From Helicobacter labetoulli (GTDB lineage: Bacteria; Campylobacterota; Campylobacteria; Campylobacterales; Helicobacteraceae), in NCBI RefSeq assembly GCF_003670275.1, contig NZ_QXJF01000008.1, positions 61,984 through 125,983 on the forward strand: DNA of 64,000 bases. The letters run 5' to 3'. Positions within the stretch are counted from its first letter, which is position 1, and each line of letters starts with the position of its first letter. This document shows positions 53,159 to 63,428 of the stretch, piece by piece. The translations under genes and the position numbers were made by a program. The notes under the pieces were generated by a model, which saw only the letters and a program-made list of their open reading frames with translations, had not been told where the DNA came from and searched no databases.

Positions 53159-54657
53159 TATGAGCCTTGCTTTTGTGGAAGTGGGATAAAAATTTGAGGA
53201 TTCTTATGATTCATAGAGGCGATTTTATGCACATCAGTTGAAGTAAAGGCAAAGGTCTTTGTTTTTGCAATGTTTCGTTCAAAAGGCACAAAGCATAAAT
53301 AAGGCGTAAAGCTATCTTGGATATAAGAGATAGGATTTTTAGAATCTGTTTGTATAGTATTGAGTTTGCGTTCATAGATTCTAGAAAGCTCCTCGTAGCT
53401 TTGCATAATCTCATTATGATATGAGCCATCTGTGTCATAATCATACACATCAACTTCTAAATTTAGCTGCTTTGATATATCAAACACCACAGAGGCAACA
53501 TTTTCCGTGTTTGCCATATTTTCACTTAGCACCACAAAGCTTTTTTTGCACTCATCTATATGTTCCCAGCCTGTTTTCATCACCGGAATAGAAAGTCCAA
53601 ATAATGCCCTGCGGTTTCTGCGTGAAGCAAAAATATCTTGATTGACAATAACTAGCCCAAAGCGTTTTTGTGAATCTTTAGCGATTTTCTCCCTAAAATT
53701 CGCATTTGTATAATCCACCCTCACCTCAACGCTCTTAGATTCTAACGCCTTGATTTTATCAAGCAAATCAAAATTACTTGGCTTCAAAATATGTATAAAA
53801 AGCTTATTATTTTTGAGCTTCTCATTTAAAAAAAGTGCATTTTGCACATCATTGTAGATTCTATGCTCATTTGATAAAGACATATCCACATACAAAAATA
53901 TATCGCGTCCAAATGGAGCAGGAAACTGCCCAATATCGCTTTTAATCTGCATATACACATCATTAAGCATTTTTGGATCACCCACGATAAGCAAACTATC
54001 ATTTGGCTGAATCACCACAGAATGTGAGCTTAAAAGTAGCTCACCGCGTCTATACACGCCCACTATCCGCCACTTTTTCTGCTGAATTGAGCCAATATGC
54101 CGATAGGCAAAAATACTACCCGAAGGCACGCCCACTTCCATAATCTCGCCCTGCCCCAAACCAAAGCTACGCGGGATAAGCGGGACATTTGGCAAACGCT
54201 CAATAAACTTATTAGCAATAATCTGCCTTTCATTAAGCACAATCAAATTCTTATCATCTTTCATTTTCTGCGTATGTTTTTCTAAAGCAAGGGAAGTAAC
54301 AATTCTTGCCTTTTTATTAAGCTCACGCAATAAATCATAAGCAGCAATAATCTCCCTTTCATCATCAAGCACAAGAAAAATATTATAAATCTCCTCATTG
54401 AAGATTTGCGAGATTCTAAACGCAGAGGTGTAATCAAAAGTATGAAACTCAAATGAGCTTGGGATTTTCTCCGGGATAAAGCACATATCTTTTGATACGA
54501 CAATATAATAATCATTGCTAAAGTATTTGTCTAAAATACTATCAAGAAAAATCTTTGCTATATCACCTTGTGCGATAATGAGAGTTTTTTTCACACCTAC
54601 CCTTTTGCTTTGGAATCTTAAAATCTTACTTTGATTAAAGCCTAACATTATAACCAA
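53158..54657 (-). CDS. TrkA-related NAD-binding/C-domain protein
   Basis: A 499-residue soluble protein with an N-terminal Rossmann-like segment (KKTLIIAQGDIAKIFLDS), a TrkA_C-like domain around VGVPSGSIFAYRHI and a further Rossmann-like half. The layout resembles potassium-transport regulatory proteins, but no Trk/Ktr membrane partner is nearby. H. pylori has a homologue next to aroB. Role unknown. Confidence 0.72.
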   Translation of the reverse strand: MVIMLGFNQSKILRFQSKRVGVKKTLIIAQGDIAKIFLDSILDKYFSNDYYIVVSKDMCFIPEKIPSSFEFHTFDYTSAFRISQIFNEEIYNIFLVLDDEREIIAAYDLLRELNKKARIVTSLALEKHTQKMKDDKNLIVLNERQIIANKFIERLPNVPLIPRSFGLGQGEIMEVGVPSGSIFAYRHIGSIQQKKWRIVGVYRRGELLLSSHSVVIQPNDSLLIVGDPKMLNDVYMQIKSDIGQFPAPFGRDIFLYVDMSLSNEHRIYNDVQNALFLNEKLKNNKLFIHILKPSNFDLLDKIKALESKSVEVRVDYTNANFREKIAKDSQKRFGLVIVNQDIFASRRNRRALFGLSIPVMKTGWEHIDECKKSFVVLSENMANTENVASVVFDISKQLNLEVDVYDYDTDGSYHNEIMQSYEELSRIYERKLNTIQTDSKNPISYIQDSFTPYLCFVPFERNIAKTKTFAFTSTDVHKIASMNHKNPQIFIPLPQKQGS

Positions 54658-54677
54658 GAAGTGATAACCAAAGCTTT

Positions 54678-55367
54678 TTAAAATCGGCTTGGCTTTTTTA
54701 TGCCTTTCAAGCGGAGTTTAGCATAAAAGCGACTAAGGGCAAGTTTTTCTTTTTTGCCTATTTTATAATGAATATGCTCCAAATATGCCAAAATATCCCT
54801 TGAAGCGATGTGAGATTCTGCTGCTCTTTGTTGCAATATATAATGTGGAATCTTTATGCGTTTGTTGATAAAGCTTTGAGCCATTTGCGTGTAAAACTTC
54901 GCATTTTTATTAAAACACAACCGCCCAAAGCTAAATCCCAAATGATGAGCTTCCCACCACTTCTGCCCTAAATCTGTATAGCTTTTGTCATTATGGCTTA
55001 GCTTATAGGCTAATGCCCTATCACCAATGAGAATTTCCCCCCTCACATCAAGCACTTTGGCTAAGGCATTTGATGAAGCCGATTGATGGTCATCTTTTTG
55101 CCCTTTATGTATAGCTATGACACTCCACACCTCACCTCTAGCGATAATCCCCGCATTTGTTGCCCTACCCAAACGCATAGATTCATACCCAGCAATAGAT
55201 GAGATAAACCCCGCATCAATTCTTTTTCTCAAAAAATCCTTATTCAATCTCGCAGGATAGGACTTCCTAAGCCCCAAAAAAGTCTTAAAATAACAAGGCG
55301 TGGGGTATTTTTTAATAAACACATCAAAAGGCAAAAGATTCAAATAAGAAATCTTACCAAACCTCAC
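54678..55367 (-). CDS. mqnA: Chorismate dehydratase MqnA (futalosine menaquinone pathway)
   Basis: First step of the futalosine route to menaquinone used by Helicobacter and Campylobacter. The N-terminal FGKISYLNLLPFDVF and the periplasmic-binding-like fold with GDRALAYKLSHND fit MqnA. Length 229 is short but typical for this group. It lies downstream of the DUF493 gene with a 9-bp gap. Confidence 0.87.
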   Translation of the reverse strand: MRFGKISYLNLLPFDVFIKKYPTPCYFKTFLGLRKSYPARLNKDFLRKRIDAGFISSIAGYESMRLGRATNAGIIARGEVWSVIAIHKGQKDDHQSASSNALAKVLDVRGEILIGDRALAYKLSHNDKSYTDLGQKWWEAHHLGFSFGRLCFNKNAKFYTQMAQSFINKRIKIPHYILQQRAAESHIASRDILAYLEHIHYKIGKKEKLALSRFYAKLRLKGIKKPSRF

Positions 55368-55376
55368 TCTATCCCC

Positions 55377-55634
55377 TTATAGCACCATTTTGACTTCTTG
55401 GCTTTGCTGCAAAGTGGCAAAAATATCATTGCGTTCTTTTTCACTTAGCACTTCTACTTCCACATACAAGCTGACATAATGCCCCTGTGCGGAGTTCTTG
55501 CCAAACTTTACCTCATATTCACGCGGCATAATCTCAAAAATAAGCTCCCGTAGCTTTTTCTCATCTTTCCCTATAATGCGATACTCCCACTTACACGGAT
55601 AGGTAATATTTGGCTTTTGTAAATCAAGATTCAT
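55377..55634 (-). CDS. DUF493 (YbeD-like) protein
   Basis: An 85-residue protein with the YbeD/DUF493 ferredoxin-like fold: ITYPCKWEYRIIGKDEKKL, then a final VEVEVLSEKERNDIFATL segment. The same gene precedes a YbgC thioesterase in H. pylori. Function unknown. Confidence 0.85.
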   Translation of the reverse strand: MNLDLQKPNITYPCKWEYRIIGKDEKKLRELIFEIMPREYEVKFGKNSAQGHYVSLYVEVEVLSEKERNDIFATLQQSQEVKMVL

Positions 55635-55651
55635 TCTTACTCCCCTTAAGC

Positions 55652-56056
55652 TTAAACAAGCACTTCACGCATTTGCTGTGGAATCTTAGTAATCTTCCCA
55701 TTTTTCACATCAACAAAAGCAAGTGTAATCTCACCCTTAAACACAAGCTCATCGCATTGCCTATGTTCCAACGCATTGTAGATTCTATAAATATCTTGCT
55801 GCATTATCACAGAGGCATTTTTCATCTCTTTTAGCTCACTTCTTACCTCTAGCAAATCCCCAAGCCTCGCACTAGAGCAAAAATCCGCCTTCAAACTCTT
55901 TAGCACAAAGCCACTTTCCCCCACAAATGGCTTTAACCCTTGAGAAAAAAATAGCTCACTCCTTGCCCGCTCGCAATATTTTATATAGTTTGTATGATAG
56001 ACAATCTGCCCACAATCCGTATCTTCAAAGTAGATTCTTACCTGATAGTTCTGCAT
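55652..56056 (-). CDS. ybgC: YbgC-family acyl-CoA thioesterase
   Basis: Hot-dog fold thioesterase, 134 residues. The motif YFEDTDCGQIVYHTNYIKY contains the catalytic Asp region of the YbgC/4HBT family. H. pylori YbgC hydrolyses long-chain acyl-CoA. It lies 17 bp upstream of the DUF493 gene. The 111 bp upstream is AT-rich and separates it from the autotransporter remnant. Confidence 0.92.
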   Translation of the reverse strand: MQNYQVRIYFEDTDCGQIVYHTNYIKYCERARSELFFSQGLKPFVGESGFVLKSLKADFCSSARLGDLLEVRSELKEMKNASVIMQQDIYRIYNALEHRQCDELVFKGEITLAFVDVKNGKITKIPQQMREVLV

Positions 56057-56167
56057 TCCCTATCCTTTATTCATCTAAGCTTTTTTCAATCCGCATTTTA
56101 AACGCCATTTTTAAATATCTATATTACAAACGCTATATTTTAATTTTCACAATGCCCCAAAATCCCT

Positions 56168-56690
56168 AAAATTTATACTCAAGCCTTATATCGCCCTTGC
56201 CACCAAATCCGCCTTGTATATCACTCATACCCGTAAGCCCATATTGCAACGGCAAAGCCTTTATCAAACTGCTTTGTCCCCACAAAGCCAAGCTGAAAGG
56301 TTAAAGCTGTGGGATTAATCTCATAGCCGATAAAGTTTTGGGCATTACTCAAGCTTACAAAGATTTGATTTGCCCAGCTATATACATTTTGCTTTGCCAA
56401 AAGTGAAAAAGTATAAGAAGCATTCTTACCTACAAGAGCATATTCCACCCCCGCACCCAAGCCCACATTAAAGGCATTAAATGCCTGTTGTGCGTAGTTT
56501 GTCCCTATACTCGCCAATGCCATTATAGCCGATACTAAAAAGCCCCACCGGCTTTAGCACAGATTCAAAACTATCTGTCTCTTTGAGTAAAAAGCGGTAT
56601 TTATAATAACTATGAGAAAGCAGCCCTAGAGAATCTGCCTTTGCCTTTTCACTCCCCAAAACCCCTTGCACACTCCTAATTAATATAATT
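56168..56690 (-). pseudogene. Remnant of an autotransporter beta-barrel domain
   Basis: A C-terminal autotransporter fragment broken by at least two frameshifts. Pieces align by eye with the barrel of the intact autotransporter downstream: SYYKYRFLL, LKPVGLFSIGYN, NVGLGAGVEYALVGKNASYTF, NAQNFIGYEI, and the terminal GKGDIRLEYKF. Frame changes occur near 56500 and near 56222. There is no passenger or signal peptide; the fragment stops at about 56690 where the truncated exonuclease sequence begins on the other strand. It is probably the leftover of a recombination event. Confidence 0.8.
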
Positions 56691-56706
56691 TTTTAACTCA
56701 TTATAG

Positions 56707-57409
56707 CTACTTATTGCTGCGCTAATTTGCGATGATTTTGGGCGGTTTGTAAAAGTGGGGAATTTTGGGCGCGATTCAAAGGATTCAAATGTAGATTCAA
56801 GTAGCAATTCAGGTGCCAATTCAAGCAAAGATTCGCCGTATTTAGCAAAAGATGAGCGCGAGATTTTAAGCGAATTTCTGCGCTATTTAAATAAAAATAA
56901 TCCCAAATTAGTCAGCTTCAATGGGCGCAATTTTGACTTGCCTGCGATTATGATTCGCGCTATGCGTTATAATCTCAGTGCTAAATCCTACTTTGAGACG
57001 GACAATGTAGCGCATAATAAAAACAAGTGGGAGAATTATCGGGCAAGGTATGAGTGAGAATTTTCACATTGACTTGCTAGATGCCCTGAGCGCGTTTGGC
57101 GCGGCGCGTGGGATTAAACTTGATGTCGTTTGCAAAATGGCGGGACTTGTGGGGAAATTTGATACAAGCGGCGATGATGTGTATAAACTTTTTTGCGCTA
57201 GGGAATTTAAAAAAATCGATGAATACTGCCAAAGCGATGTGCTAAATACATATTGGCTATACCTAAAATATCAGCTATTACAGGGCAAAATCGCACTTTT
57301 TGAATATGCGGACTTGCTAAATATATTTTTAGAAAAAATGCCAAAGGATAGGGATTATAGCGAAGTTTTTAGCAATGCACTAAAAGCGAATCTTGCGGAA
57401 TTAGGGTGA
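56707..57409 (+). pseudogene. Truncated, frameshifted PolB-like 3'-5' exonuclease gene
   Basis: Related to the predicted 3'-5' exonucleases of the DNA polymerase B type. The visible sequence starts mid-protein with ICDDFGRFVKVGNFG, then KLVSFNGRNFDLPAIMIRAM (an exonuclease motif), NYRARY, and after a one-base frameshift near 57052, NFHIDLLDALSAFG and YCQSDVLNTYWLYLK (the last catalytic Asp region). The N-terminal part with the first DxE motif is missing at the 56.7 kb junction. A Ser/Asp-rich insertion of about 25 residues follows the start of the fragment. Not expected to be active. Confidence 0.8.
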
Positions 57410-57462
57410 TTTTTTAATATTTTCTGCTACAATGCACCCAAAAATTTAAGGTAGGCAATTTT

Positions 57463-57693
57463 ATGAGCTTTATGAGCAAAAAAGTGCGAGTAGAAAAGAC
57501 GATTTACAAAATCCCACTATTTACGCTGATTGTGGCACTTTTTGGTATGTTTGCGTTTTTGTTTGTTAATAGCGACAATCTTTCAAATTTTAAGATTGCC
57601 GTGATTGATATCGGCATTGAGCTAGATTTTATAGTGATGGCGGGTATGGTTTGGCATTACATAATAAATATTGATAAATTGGAGGATTTATAA
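57463..57693 (+). CDS. Small two-helix membrane protein
   Basis: A 76-residue protein with two hydrophobic segments (about 18-35 and 45-66) separated by a short polar loop and a basic N-terminus. No family recognised. Its TAA is directly followed by the ATG of a second, smaller membrane protein. It lies in the compositionally distinct block between the exonuclease remnant and the autotransporter. Confidence 0.6.
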   Translation: MSFMSKKVRVEKTIYKIPLFTLIVALFGMFAFLFVNSDNLSNFKIAVIDIGIELDFIVMAGMVWHYIINIDKLEDL

Positions 57694-57783
57694 ATGGAAA
57701 CTTTTGTTTTGATATTTATAACTGTTATGTTTGCGGCGACTATGGGTATATTTATATGGTTTATGTTTAAAACGGCGGCGTAG
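57694..57783 (+). CDS. 29-residue single-helix membrane peptide
   Basis: ATG begins on the base after the previous stop codon, with GGAGG eight bases upstream inside the preceding gene. The 29 residues are nearly all one hydrophobic helix ending FKTAA. The coupling and good ribosome site suggest a real small gene, perhaps a partner of the 76-residue protein. No homologue recognised. Confidence 0.55.
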   Translation: METFVLIFITVMFAATMGIFIWFMFKTAA

Positions 57784-57848
57784 GGTTTTTAGGATTTGCA
57801 AAATGGTTGTGTTTATTTTGAGATTTACGATGATAGCAAGGTTGTAGT

Positions 57849-60800
57849 GTGTGTTGCCCCCCTCTCCTATTAGTTTGTTTGCGTAGATTCGCTTATAGTG
57901 TGCTATTTATCGCAGTTATTGCAAATGCGCAAAGTATCGATATAAGCAAGTTTTATTATAGGGATTATTTGGACTTTGGGCAAAACAAAGGCACATTTAG
58001 TGGCAATGGTAGCACCACGATAACGGGCAAAGACGGCACGGAATTTACAATCCCACAAACCCCAAACTTCTCCGCTTCAAGCAATAACGGCAATCTTGCG
58101 GCGGTAGGGCGTGGATTTGCAGTAACGGCTAATCATGTGGTAAATTTCACGCCTGAGTATGATAGTCGCGGCACTTACCGCACATTTGATTTAAGCACTT
58201 ATCAAATCGCTGATACAAGCGGTGGCACTGGTATTTCAAATCCGTATGGTAGAGACGAAAAATTTACTCGCTTTGACAAATATGTCGTTGAAGGGCAAGT
58301 GGATATGCTTGATTTTACAAACTCTATCGACAACCAAAACTCCGAGCAAGAAAAAATAAATTTAAACGCTTTTAACGGGCAACTCGACGCCTTAAAAAAC
58401 GAAAAAGGCGAACTTTATCTTTATCAAGCTGGTTCAGGTATCATCACTTTAAGAGGCAACACAAATACAAACATTAACCGAATAGAAAATGGCGAGACAA
58501 AGGGCGGCGGTTTTGGCACTTTGATAAAAGATAGCGCAAAATATGAAAGCCTAGTTTTGCCAAGTACATTTTGCAATAACGAAACGCAAAACTGCTCTGT
58601 GCGTGGGATTATGTTTAAATACGCATCAAATTTAGATTTTAACAACCGCATTACAAGCGGAGATAGTGGGAGTGGAATTTACGCTTATGATAACAAAAAT
58701 AAAAAATGGATTTTGCTGGGCGTGGTATCACAATCAACAGGAACGGAAACAAATGCGGGCAATGTAGCCAACATAGCTGCCGTTTCAAACAAGGATTTGC
58801 GAGATTATCAAAGCAAATTCGAGCAAACAATCAACTTAAAAATGACAGAACCAAATTTAAACAAATGGATGCTCAACAACACTACTTTGGAGTATGGTGC
58901 AAGGGGCGATACACCAAAAGACTCTCATACTTTACAAAACAACAAAGACATAATTTTCAGTGGCGGCGGCACGATTGAAGTGCAAGCCAACATTTACCGA
59001 AATACAAGCGGTTACGCTGGGGGCTTTGTCTTTACAGCGGATAGCTCCGCAACTAGCGCAAAGCCTACAACATACACTTTTACAAACGCAAACGGGAAAA
59101 CTTACTTATTCAAAGGTTCAGGGCTTGATATAGGCGAAAATGTCAAGGTTGAGTGGGCTTTACGAAATGATAAAAATGACGCCTTGCATAAAATAGGCAA
59201 GGGCGAACTCATCGTTAAAACCAACTACACACCAAATTCTGGCGAGAATTTAGGCACGCTGAAAATCGGCGAGGGCAAGGTTACGCTAGACACCGACAAA
59301 AAGGCTTTTGACAACATTTACATTACAAGCGGACGAGGCGAACTTGCGCTTACGCAAGGCAAGGCAACGGCACTTGGCGCGACAAACGGCACGACTTCAA
59401 CAAACGGCACGACTTCTTACACGCTATCGCAAAATAAAAATAGCGAAATGGGCTTTTATTTTGGCAAGGGCGGAGGCAAGTTTGATTTGGCGGGCAACTC
59501 GCTAGTGCTAAACACCATAGCCGCAAATGATAGTGGTGCAACTATCACTAGCGCGACAAAGGCAACGCTTGAGATTCAAGGCTATGGGTATAAAGAAAAT
59601 GGCGAAAAAGACAGCACCAAAAAAGCCAACACCATAATACACGCAAGTTTTGGCGACTCCAATTCGACAAATAGTGCGAATCAAGCAAATATCGACATTA
59701 TCCACAATAGTGATACCAAAAACGATAGCGCACATTTGATTTTTGACGGAAATATTAACACTAGCGGAAAATTAAGCGCAAATAAAACAAATATCGCATT
59801 GCAAGGACACGCCACTACACACGCTACGATTAGCGATAAAAGTATCATTGATAAAATCAAAACTGCCGAATCTGACACGAGTAAGGGAATGGAAAGTTAT
59901 ATGGATTTAAGTAAGCCATCAACCCTAAATCAACCCGATTGGGATAATCGCACTTTTAAATTGGGTGGCATTGACTTAAAAGGCGCAAATCTTACGCTAG
60001 GACGCAATGCGAGTTTAGAATCTAATATCACGCTAGATAATAGCTCCAAAGTCGAGTTTGGCGGTAGCGTAAAGCACTTCATCGACAACAAAGATGGCGC
60101 AAATATCAATGGTAGTGGCTTTGGATATTATCAAAAAGTGGAGGTTGGGGTTTTAAGCGCGGAAATGCAAAAAATCGCAAATGAGACTATACACTACAAA
60201 GGCAAAATTACCGCAAATGGCGGGAGCATTCAATCAAGTATTTTGGATTTTAATGCAAGTTTGGATTTGAAAAATAATGCGAAACTCACGGCGGATTATT
60301 TGACTTTAACAAGCACCGATTCGGTGAAACTTGAAAACGGCGCGACTGCGAGTGTAAAAACGCTAAAATTACAAAATTTAAGCGATAGCAACAATTTAAA
60401 CAATATTTTTACAAATAGCAACACCACAAATAGCGCGAAATTAAGCGTTACCGAAGCATTGTGGTTTGAAAATGTAGGCAATAATGTAAGCAATTTTGAT
60501 TTAAGCAAATTAGATTCGGCAAATGTGGTTATAGAACCAAATTACGACATTGTGGGCGTTAAATCCACCATTACAGGAAATACTAAAGATTTAAGCGCAA
60601 ATGTTTCGCTTTTTGAGGGCGCGAATCTAACGCTAAAAAACCTTACACTAAAAGATACAAAAGCAAATGAAGTAACGAATGGCACAACAAATGCGATTAA
60701 AAATGGCGTGTATTTGGGCAATAACACAACAGAATCTACATTTACAAAACTTTCGCTTACCGAATCGCTAAAATCGGAAAATTTAGATAAGGCAAAGATT

Positions 60801-63428
60801 CAGCTAGATGGCAAAAGCGAGATTATCGCACCAAAGATTGAATTTAGTGGCGTTAAAAATGGCATTTTAGCACTTGACAAAGATTCAAAACTCACAGGAA
60901 CAAATGGCAATGCAAATATCGAAGTTAGTGGCGAAAATTCTGCGCTAAAAATTGGAATGCTTGGCGATAAGAGTTTTGATATAAACGCACAAAGTGGTAG
61001 CACAGTCACGCTAGGTTTGCTTGAAAAAAGCGATTCGTCATTGCGAGATAGCGAAGCGAAAAATCCAAGTAGCAAAAATGTGGATTCTTCGCCTACGGCT
61101 CAGAATTACAGCGTGGTGGCGAATTTTAGTGGGAAAATCACCGCCAAAGATTCTAGTGTAGTTACCACCGCGTTAGAATCCATTACCGCAAGTGTGGATT
61201 TAAGCGGGAGTGCGAAACTTTGGGCGCAAAATATTGAGCTAGAAAATAACTACAATTCGATAGATTTAAAAGGTAATTCTACGCTTACCGCAGGGACGAT
61301 TACGGCAAAAAATTTGAGCAGTTTAACTCTAACGCAAGAAAATGACGCAGTGGCAAACATAAACGCATTTATCTTTGATGGCGGGACTATTACTAGCGGA
61401 CTAAATACGCTTATCGGTAATAATATTTCGCTGACAAACGGCGCAAATATCACGCTTACCGATAATACAAACGGCGTAACTTTGAGTAGTAAAAATATTT
61501 CGCTAACAAGCGATTCGACAAAAAAATCCACGCTAAAAGCAAGCAATCTTACTTTTAATGGCGGCAAGGATTCAAACAATTTTATCACGCTTGACAAGGA
61601 TTCAACACTAGAAATTGACAAATTGCAAGTCGATAGCGCGAATCTATCGCTAAATTTTGCTGATTCGGCAAAAAATACGGAAAGTTTGAAAAACATCACT
61701 TTAAGCAATAATGCAAATCTAAATATTGACAAATGGGATTTTAAAAATACCACGACATTCACAAGCGAAAATAGTGGTGGGCGTGTGATTTTTAAAAATG
61801 CGACTTATGATGCGCAAAATAATGGCACTCCAAAGACTATTAGCGCGGATTCCACGATAAGCGGTGCTTTGAGTTTATCAAATGTCGGCAAAGCGCAAAC
61901 CGCACAAACTAATCAAAAATTGCTAAGCACAACCGCCACAACCCCAAACATAAGCACAGATACACGCTTTGAATCGCTAAAATTTGAAAATAAAAATCTA
62001 TCGTTTGGAGAGGATTCCAAGATAAGCGTGAGTTTTGATTCGAGCGTAAAAAAGAGCGATGGTAGCATAAAAACGGATGGCACTTATTACAAACTTATAA
62101 GCACAGGCGATAGTGGGACAATCACAGACAATCGCACGGATAAGCGCATAGATTTTACGAATACGGATTTCTTTGTCGTTAGTAAATTTATCGGCAATAC
62201 GCTTTATGTAAAATTCCTAGCATCTGCGCCAGATTCCTTTGCCGAGCTAAACAAAAACATTTCCCACGAGCAAAGCCGATACAGCGAGATTTTGGAGGCT
62301 TTGATACAGGCAAATCCCAAAGATGATGCCATCGATACTGCCACACGCACCGATAATTACAGCGTCCTAGATAAACGGATTCAAACTATTGATAGCGATT
62401 TAAATGAAATAGCACAGGGCAACAAAACGCGTCAAACGCGCAATTTGCTCTTTTCAAATGACCAAACGATAAATACACGCATTTCGCAAGTCCGCCTAGC
62501 ACATAGTGGGCGCAATAAGCACTTGCGATTTGCGCAAAATGACACTATGTATCGCATTCAATCCCTAATGCAAGGCGCAGTTAGAAGCGATGCGATGCCT
62601 AGCTATGGTAGCAAACGAGAACGAGACTTGCCAAATAACGCGTGGCTAAATGTGGGCGGTGGATATTTCGGTGGGGATAGCAAAATGGGCTTTGGTGCGA
62701 CAAATATCGGCTATGATAGGCTTATTTATGCGGGTAGTAGCGATATTTTGCTTGGTGCAATGTTTGGCTTTGGTGGCTCAAATGCACACACAGGCGATAT
62801 GACAGATAGCGCGATGTTTTATAATACCGGGCTATATCTGCACTCACTATTTGATGCACGGGGCGGAAAGTTTGGCGGACACGAGATTCAAAGCAATATT
62901 AGTTTTAGCATTAACGATAATCACAAAACTTACAATGCTAAAAGCACGAAAAATACGGCATTTGGGACGCTTTTCGCACTCTATTATAAATACAACTTTA
63001 TTTTGGCGCAAAATGATACCATTAGCCACGCGCTAAAACCTGTGGCAGTTTTGGCGTTAGGCTACAATCGCAATGGCGCGTTTGAAATCGGTGAATACAA
63101 GCAGACAGCATATAGTAGCGTGAATTTTTCCTATGGGCTTGGCGTGGAATATAATGCCGTGATGAGTGAGAGCTTTTATAGCCTAGCACTCACGCTAAAA
63201 GATATGGCATATAGTGGCGGTGAGCGCGTATTTATGAGTTTAAGCGGAGCGCGAAACTTTATAGGATACAGCCTTGAATCCGCCCCACGATTTAGCGCGG
63301 AAATCAATCTCATAGGCTCGCACAAGCTAACAGACGCGCTATATTTGCAATATGGAATCGCAGGAATGCTAGATAGTGGCGCGAACTACGGCGCAAAAGG
63401 CGATATAAAGATTGGGTATAAATTTTGA
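57849..63428 (+). CDS. Large autotransporter with S6-like serine protease passenger
   Basis: Type Va secreted protein, 1859 residues. Signal peptide: the likely start is TTG at 57879 (RRFAYSVLFIAVIANA); the longer GTG start adds a Cys/Pro-rich stretch containing a C6 run. The passenger begins with a trypsin-like domain whose triad fits IgA protease/SPATE enzymes: His96 in VTANHVV, Asp136 five residues before RFDKYVVE, and Ser273 in ITSGDSGSG. A very long repetitive Ser/Thr/Asn/Lys-rich beta-helix follows (about 350-1500), then the barrel (about 1585-1859) ending GYKF. Codon use favours GCG and CGC, unlike genes left of 56 kb. It overlaps the tgt start by 4 bp. Confidence 0.88.
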   Translation: MCCPPLLLVCLRRFAYSVLFIAVIANAQSIDISKFYYRDYLDFGQNKGTFSGNGSTTITGKDGTEFTIPQTPNFSASSNNGNLAAVGRGFAVTANHVVNFTPEYDSRGTYRTFDLSTYQIADTSGGTGISNPYGRDEKFTRFDKYVVEGQVDMLDFTNSIDNQNSEQEKINLNAFNGQLDALKNEKGELYLYQAGSGIITLRGNTNTNINRIENGETKGGGFGTLIKDSAKYESLVLPSTFCNNETQNCSVRGIMFKYASNLDFNNRITSGDSGSGIYAYDNKNKKWILLGVVSQSTGTETNAGNVANIAAVSNKDLRDYQSKFEQTINLKMTEPNLNKWMLNNTTLEYGARGDTPKDSHTLQNNKDIIFSGGGTIEVQANIYRNTSGYAGGFVFTADSSATSAKPTTYTFTNANGKTYLFKGSGLDIGENVKVEWALRNDKNDALHKIGKGELIVKTNYTPNSGENLGTLKIGEGKVTLDTDKKAFDNIYITSGRGELALTQGKATALGATNGTTSTNGTTSYTLSQNKNSEMGFYFGKGGGKFDLAGNSLVLNTIAANDSGATITSATKATLEIQGYGYKENGEKDSTKKANTIIHASFGDSNSTNSANQANIDIIHNSDTKNDSAHLIFDGNINTSGKLSANKTNIALQGHATTHATISDKSIIDKIKTAESDTSKGMESYMDLSKPSTLNQPDWDNRTFKLGGIDLKGANLTLGRNASLESNITLDNSSKVEFGGSVKHFIDNKDGANINGSGFGYYQKVEVGVLSAEMQKIANETIHYKGKITANGGSIQSSILDFNASLDLKNNAKLTADYLTLTSTDSVKLENGATASVKTLKLQNLSDSNNLNNIFTNSNTTNSAKLSVTEALWFENVGNNVSNFDLSKLDSANVVIEPNYDIVGVKSTITGNTKDLSANVSLFEGANLTLKNLTLKDTKANEVTNGTTNAIKNGVYLGNNTTESTFTKLSLTESLKSENLDKAKIQLDGKSEIIAPKIEFSGVKNGILALDKDSKLTGTNGNANIEVSGENSALKIGMLGDKSFDINAQSGSTVTLGLLEKSDSSLRDSEAKNPSSKNVDSSPTAQNYSVVANFSGKITAKDSSVVTTALESITASVDLSGSAKLWAQNIELENNYNSIDLKGNSTLTAGTITAKNLSSLTLTQENDAVANINAFIFDGGTITSGLNTLIGNNISLTNGANITLTDNTNGVTLSSKNISLTSDSTKKSTLKASNLTFNGGKDSNNFITLDKDSTLEIDKLQVDSANLSLNFADSAKNTESLKNITLSNNANLNIDKWDFKNTTTFTSENSGGRVIFKNATYDAQNNGTPKTISADSTISGALSLSNVGKAQTAQTNQKLLSTTATTPNISTDTRFESLKFENKNLSFGEDSKISVSFDSSVKKSDGSIKTDGTYYKLISTGDSGTITDNRTDKRIDFTNTDFFVVSKFIGNTLYVKFLASAPDSFAELNKNISHEQSRYSEILEALIQANPKDDAIDTATRTDNYSVLDKRIQTIDSDLNEIAQGNKTRQTRNLLFSNDQTINTRISQVRLAHSGRNKHLRFAQNDTMYRIQSLMQGAVRSDAMPSYGSKRERDLPNNAWLNVGGGYFGGDSKMGFGATNIGYDRLIYAGSSDILLGAMFGFGGSNAHTGDMTDSAMFYNTGLYLHSLFDARGGKFGGHEIQSNISFSINDNHKTYNAKSTKNTAFGTLFALYYKYNFILAQNDTISHALKPVAVLALGYNRNGAFEIGEYKQTAYSSVNFSYGLGVEYNAVMSESFYSLALTLKDMAYSGGERVFMSLSGARNFIGYSLESAPRFSAEINLIGSHKLTDALYLQYGIAGMLDSGANYGAKGDIKIGYKF

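Noticed and set aside
59508..61762. Several long open frames antisense to the autotransporter (up to 170 residues)
   Set aside because: They are hydrophobic mirror images of a repetitive Ser/Asn-rich gene with no starts or motifs; the autotransporter frame is clearly the coding one.
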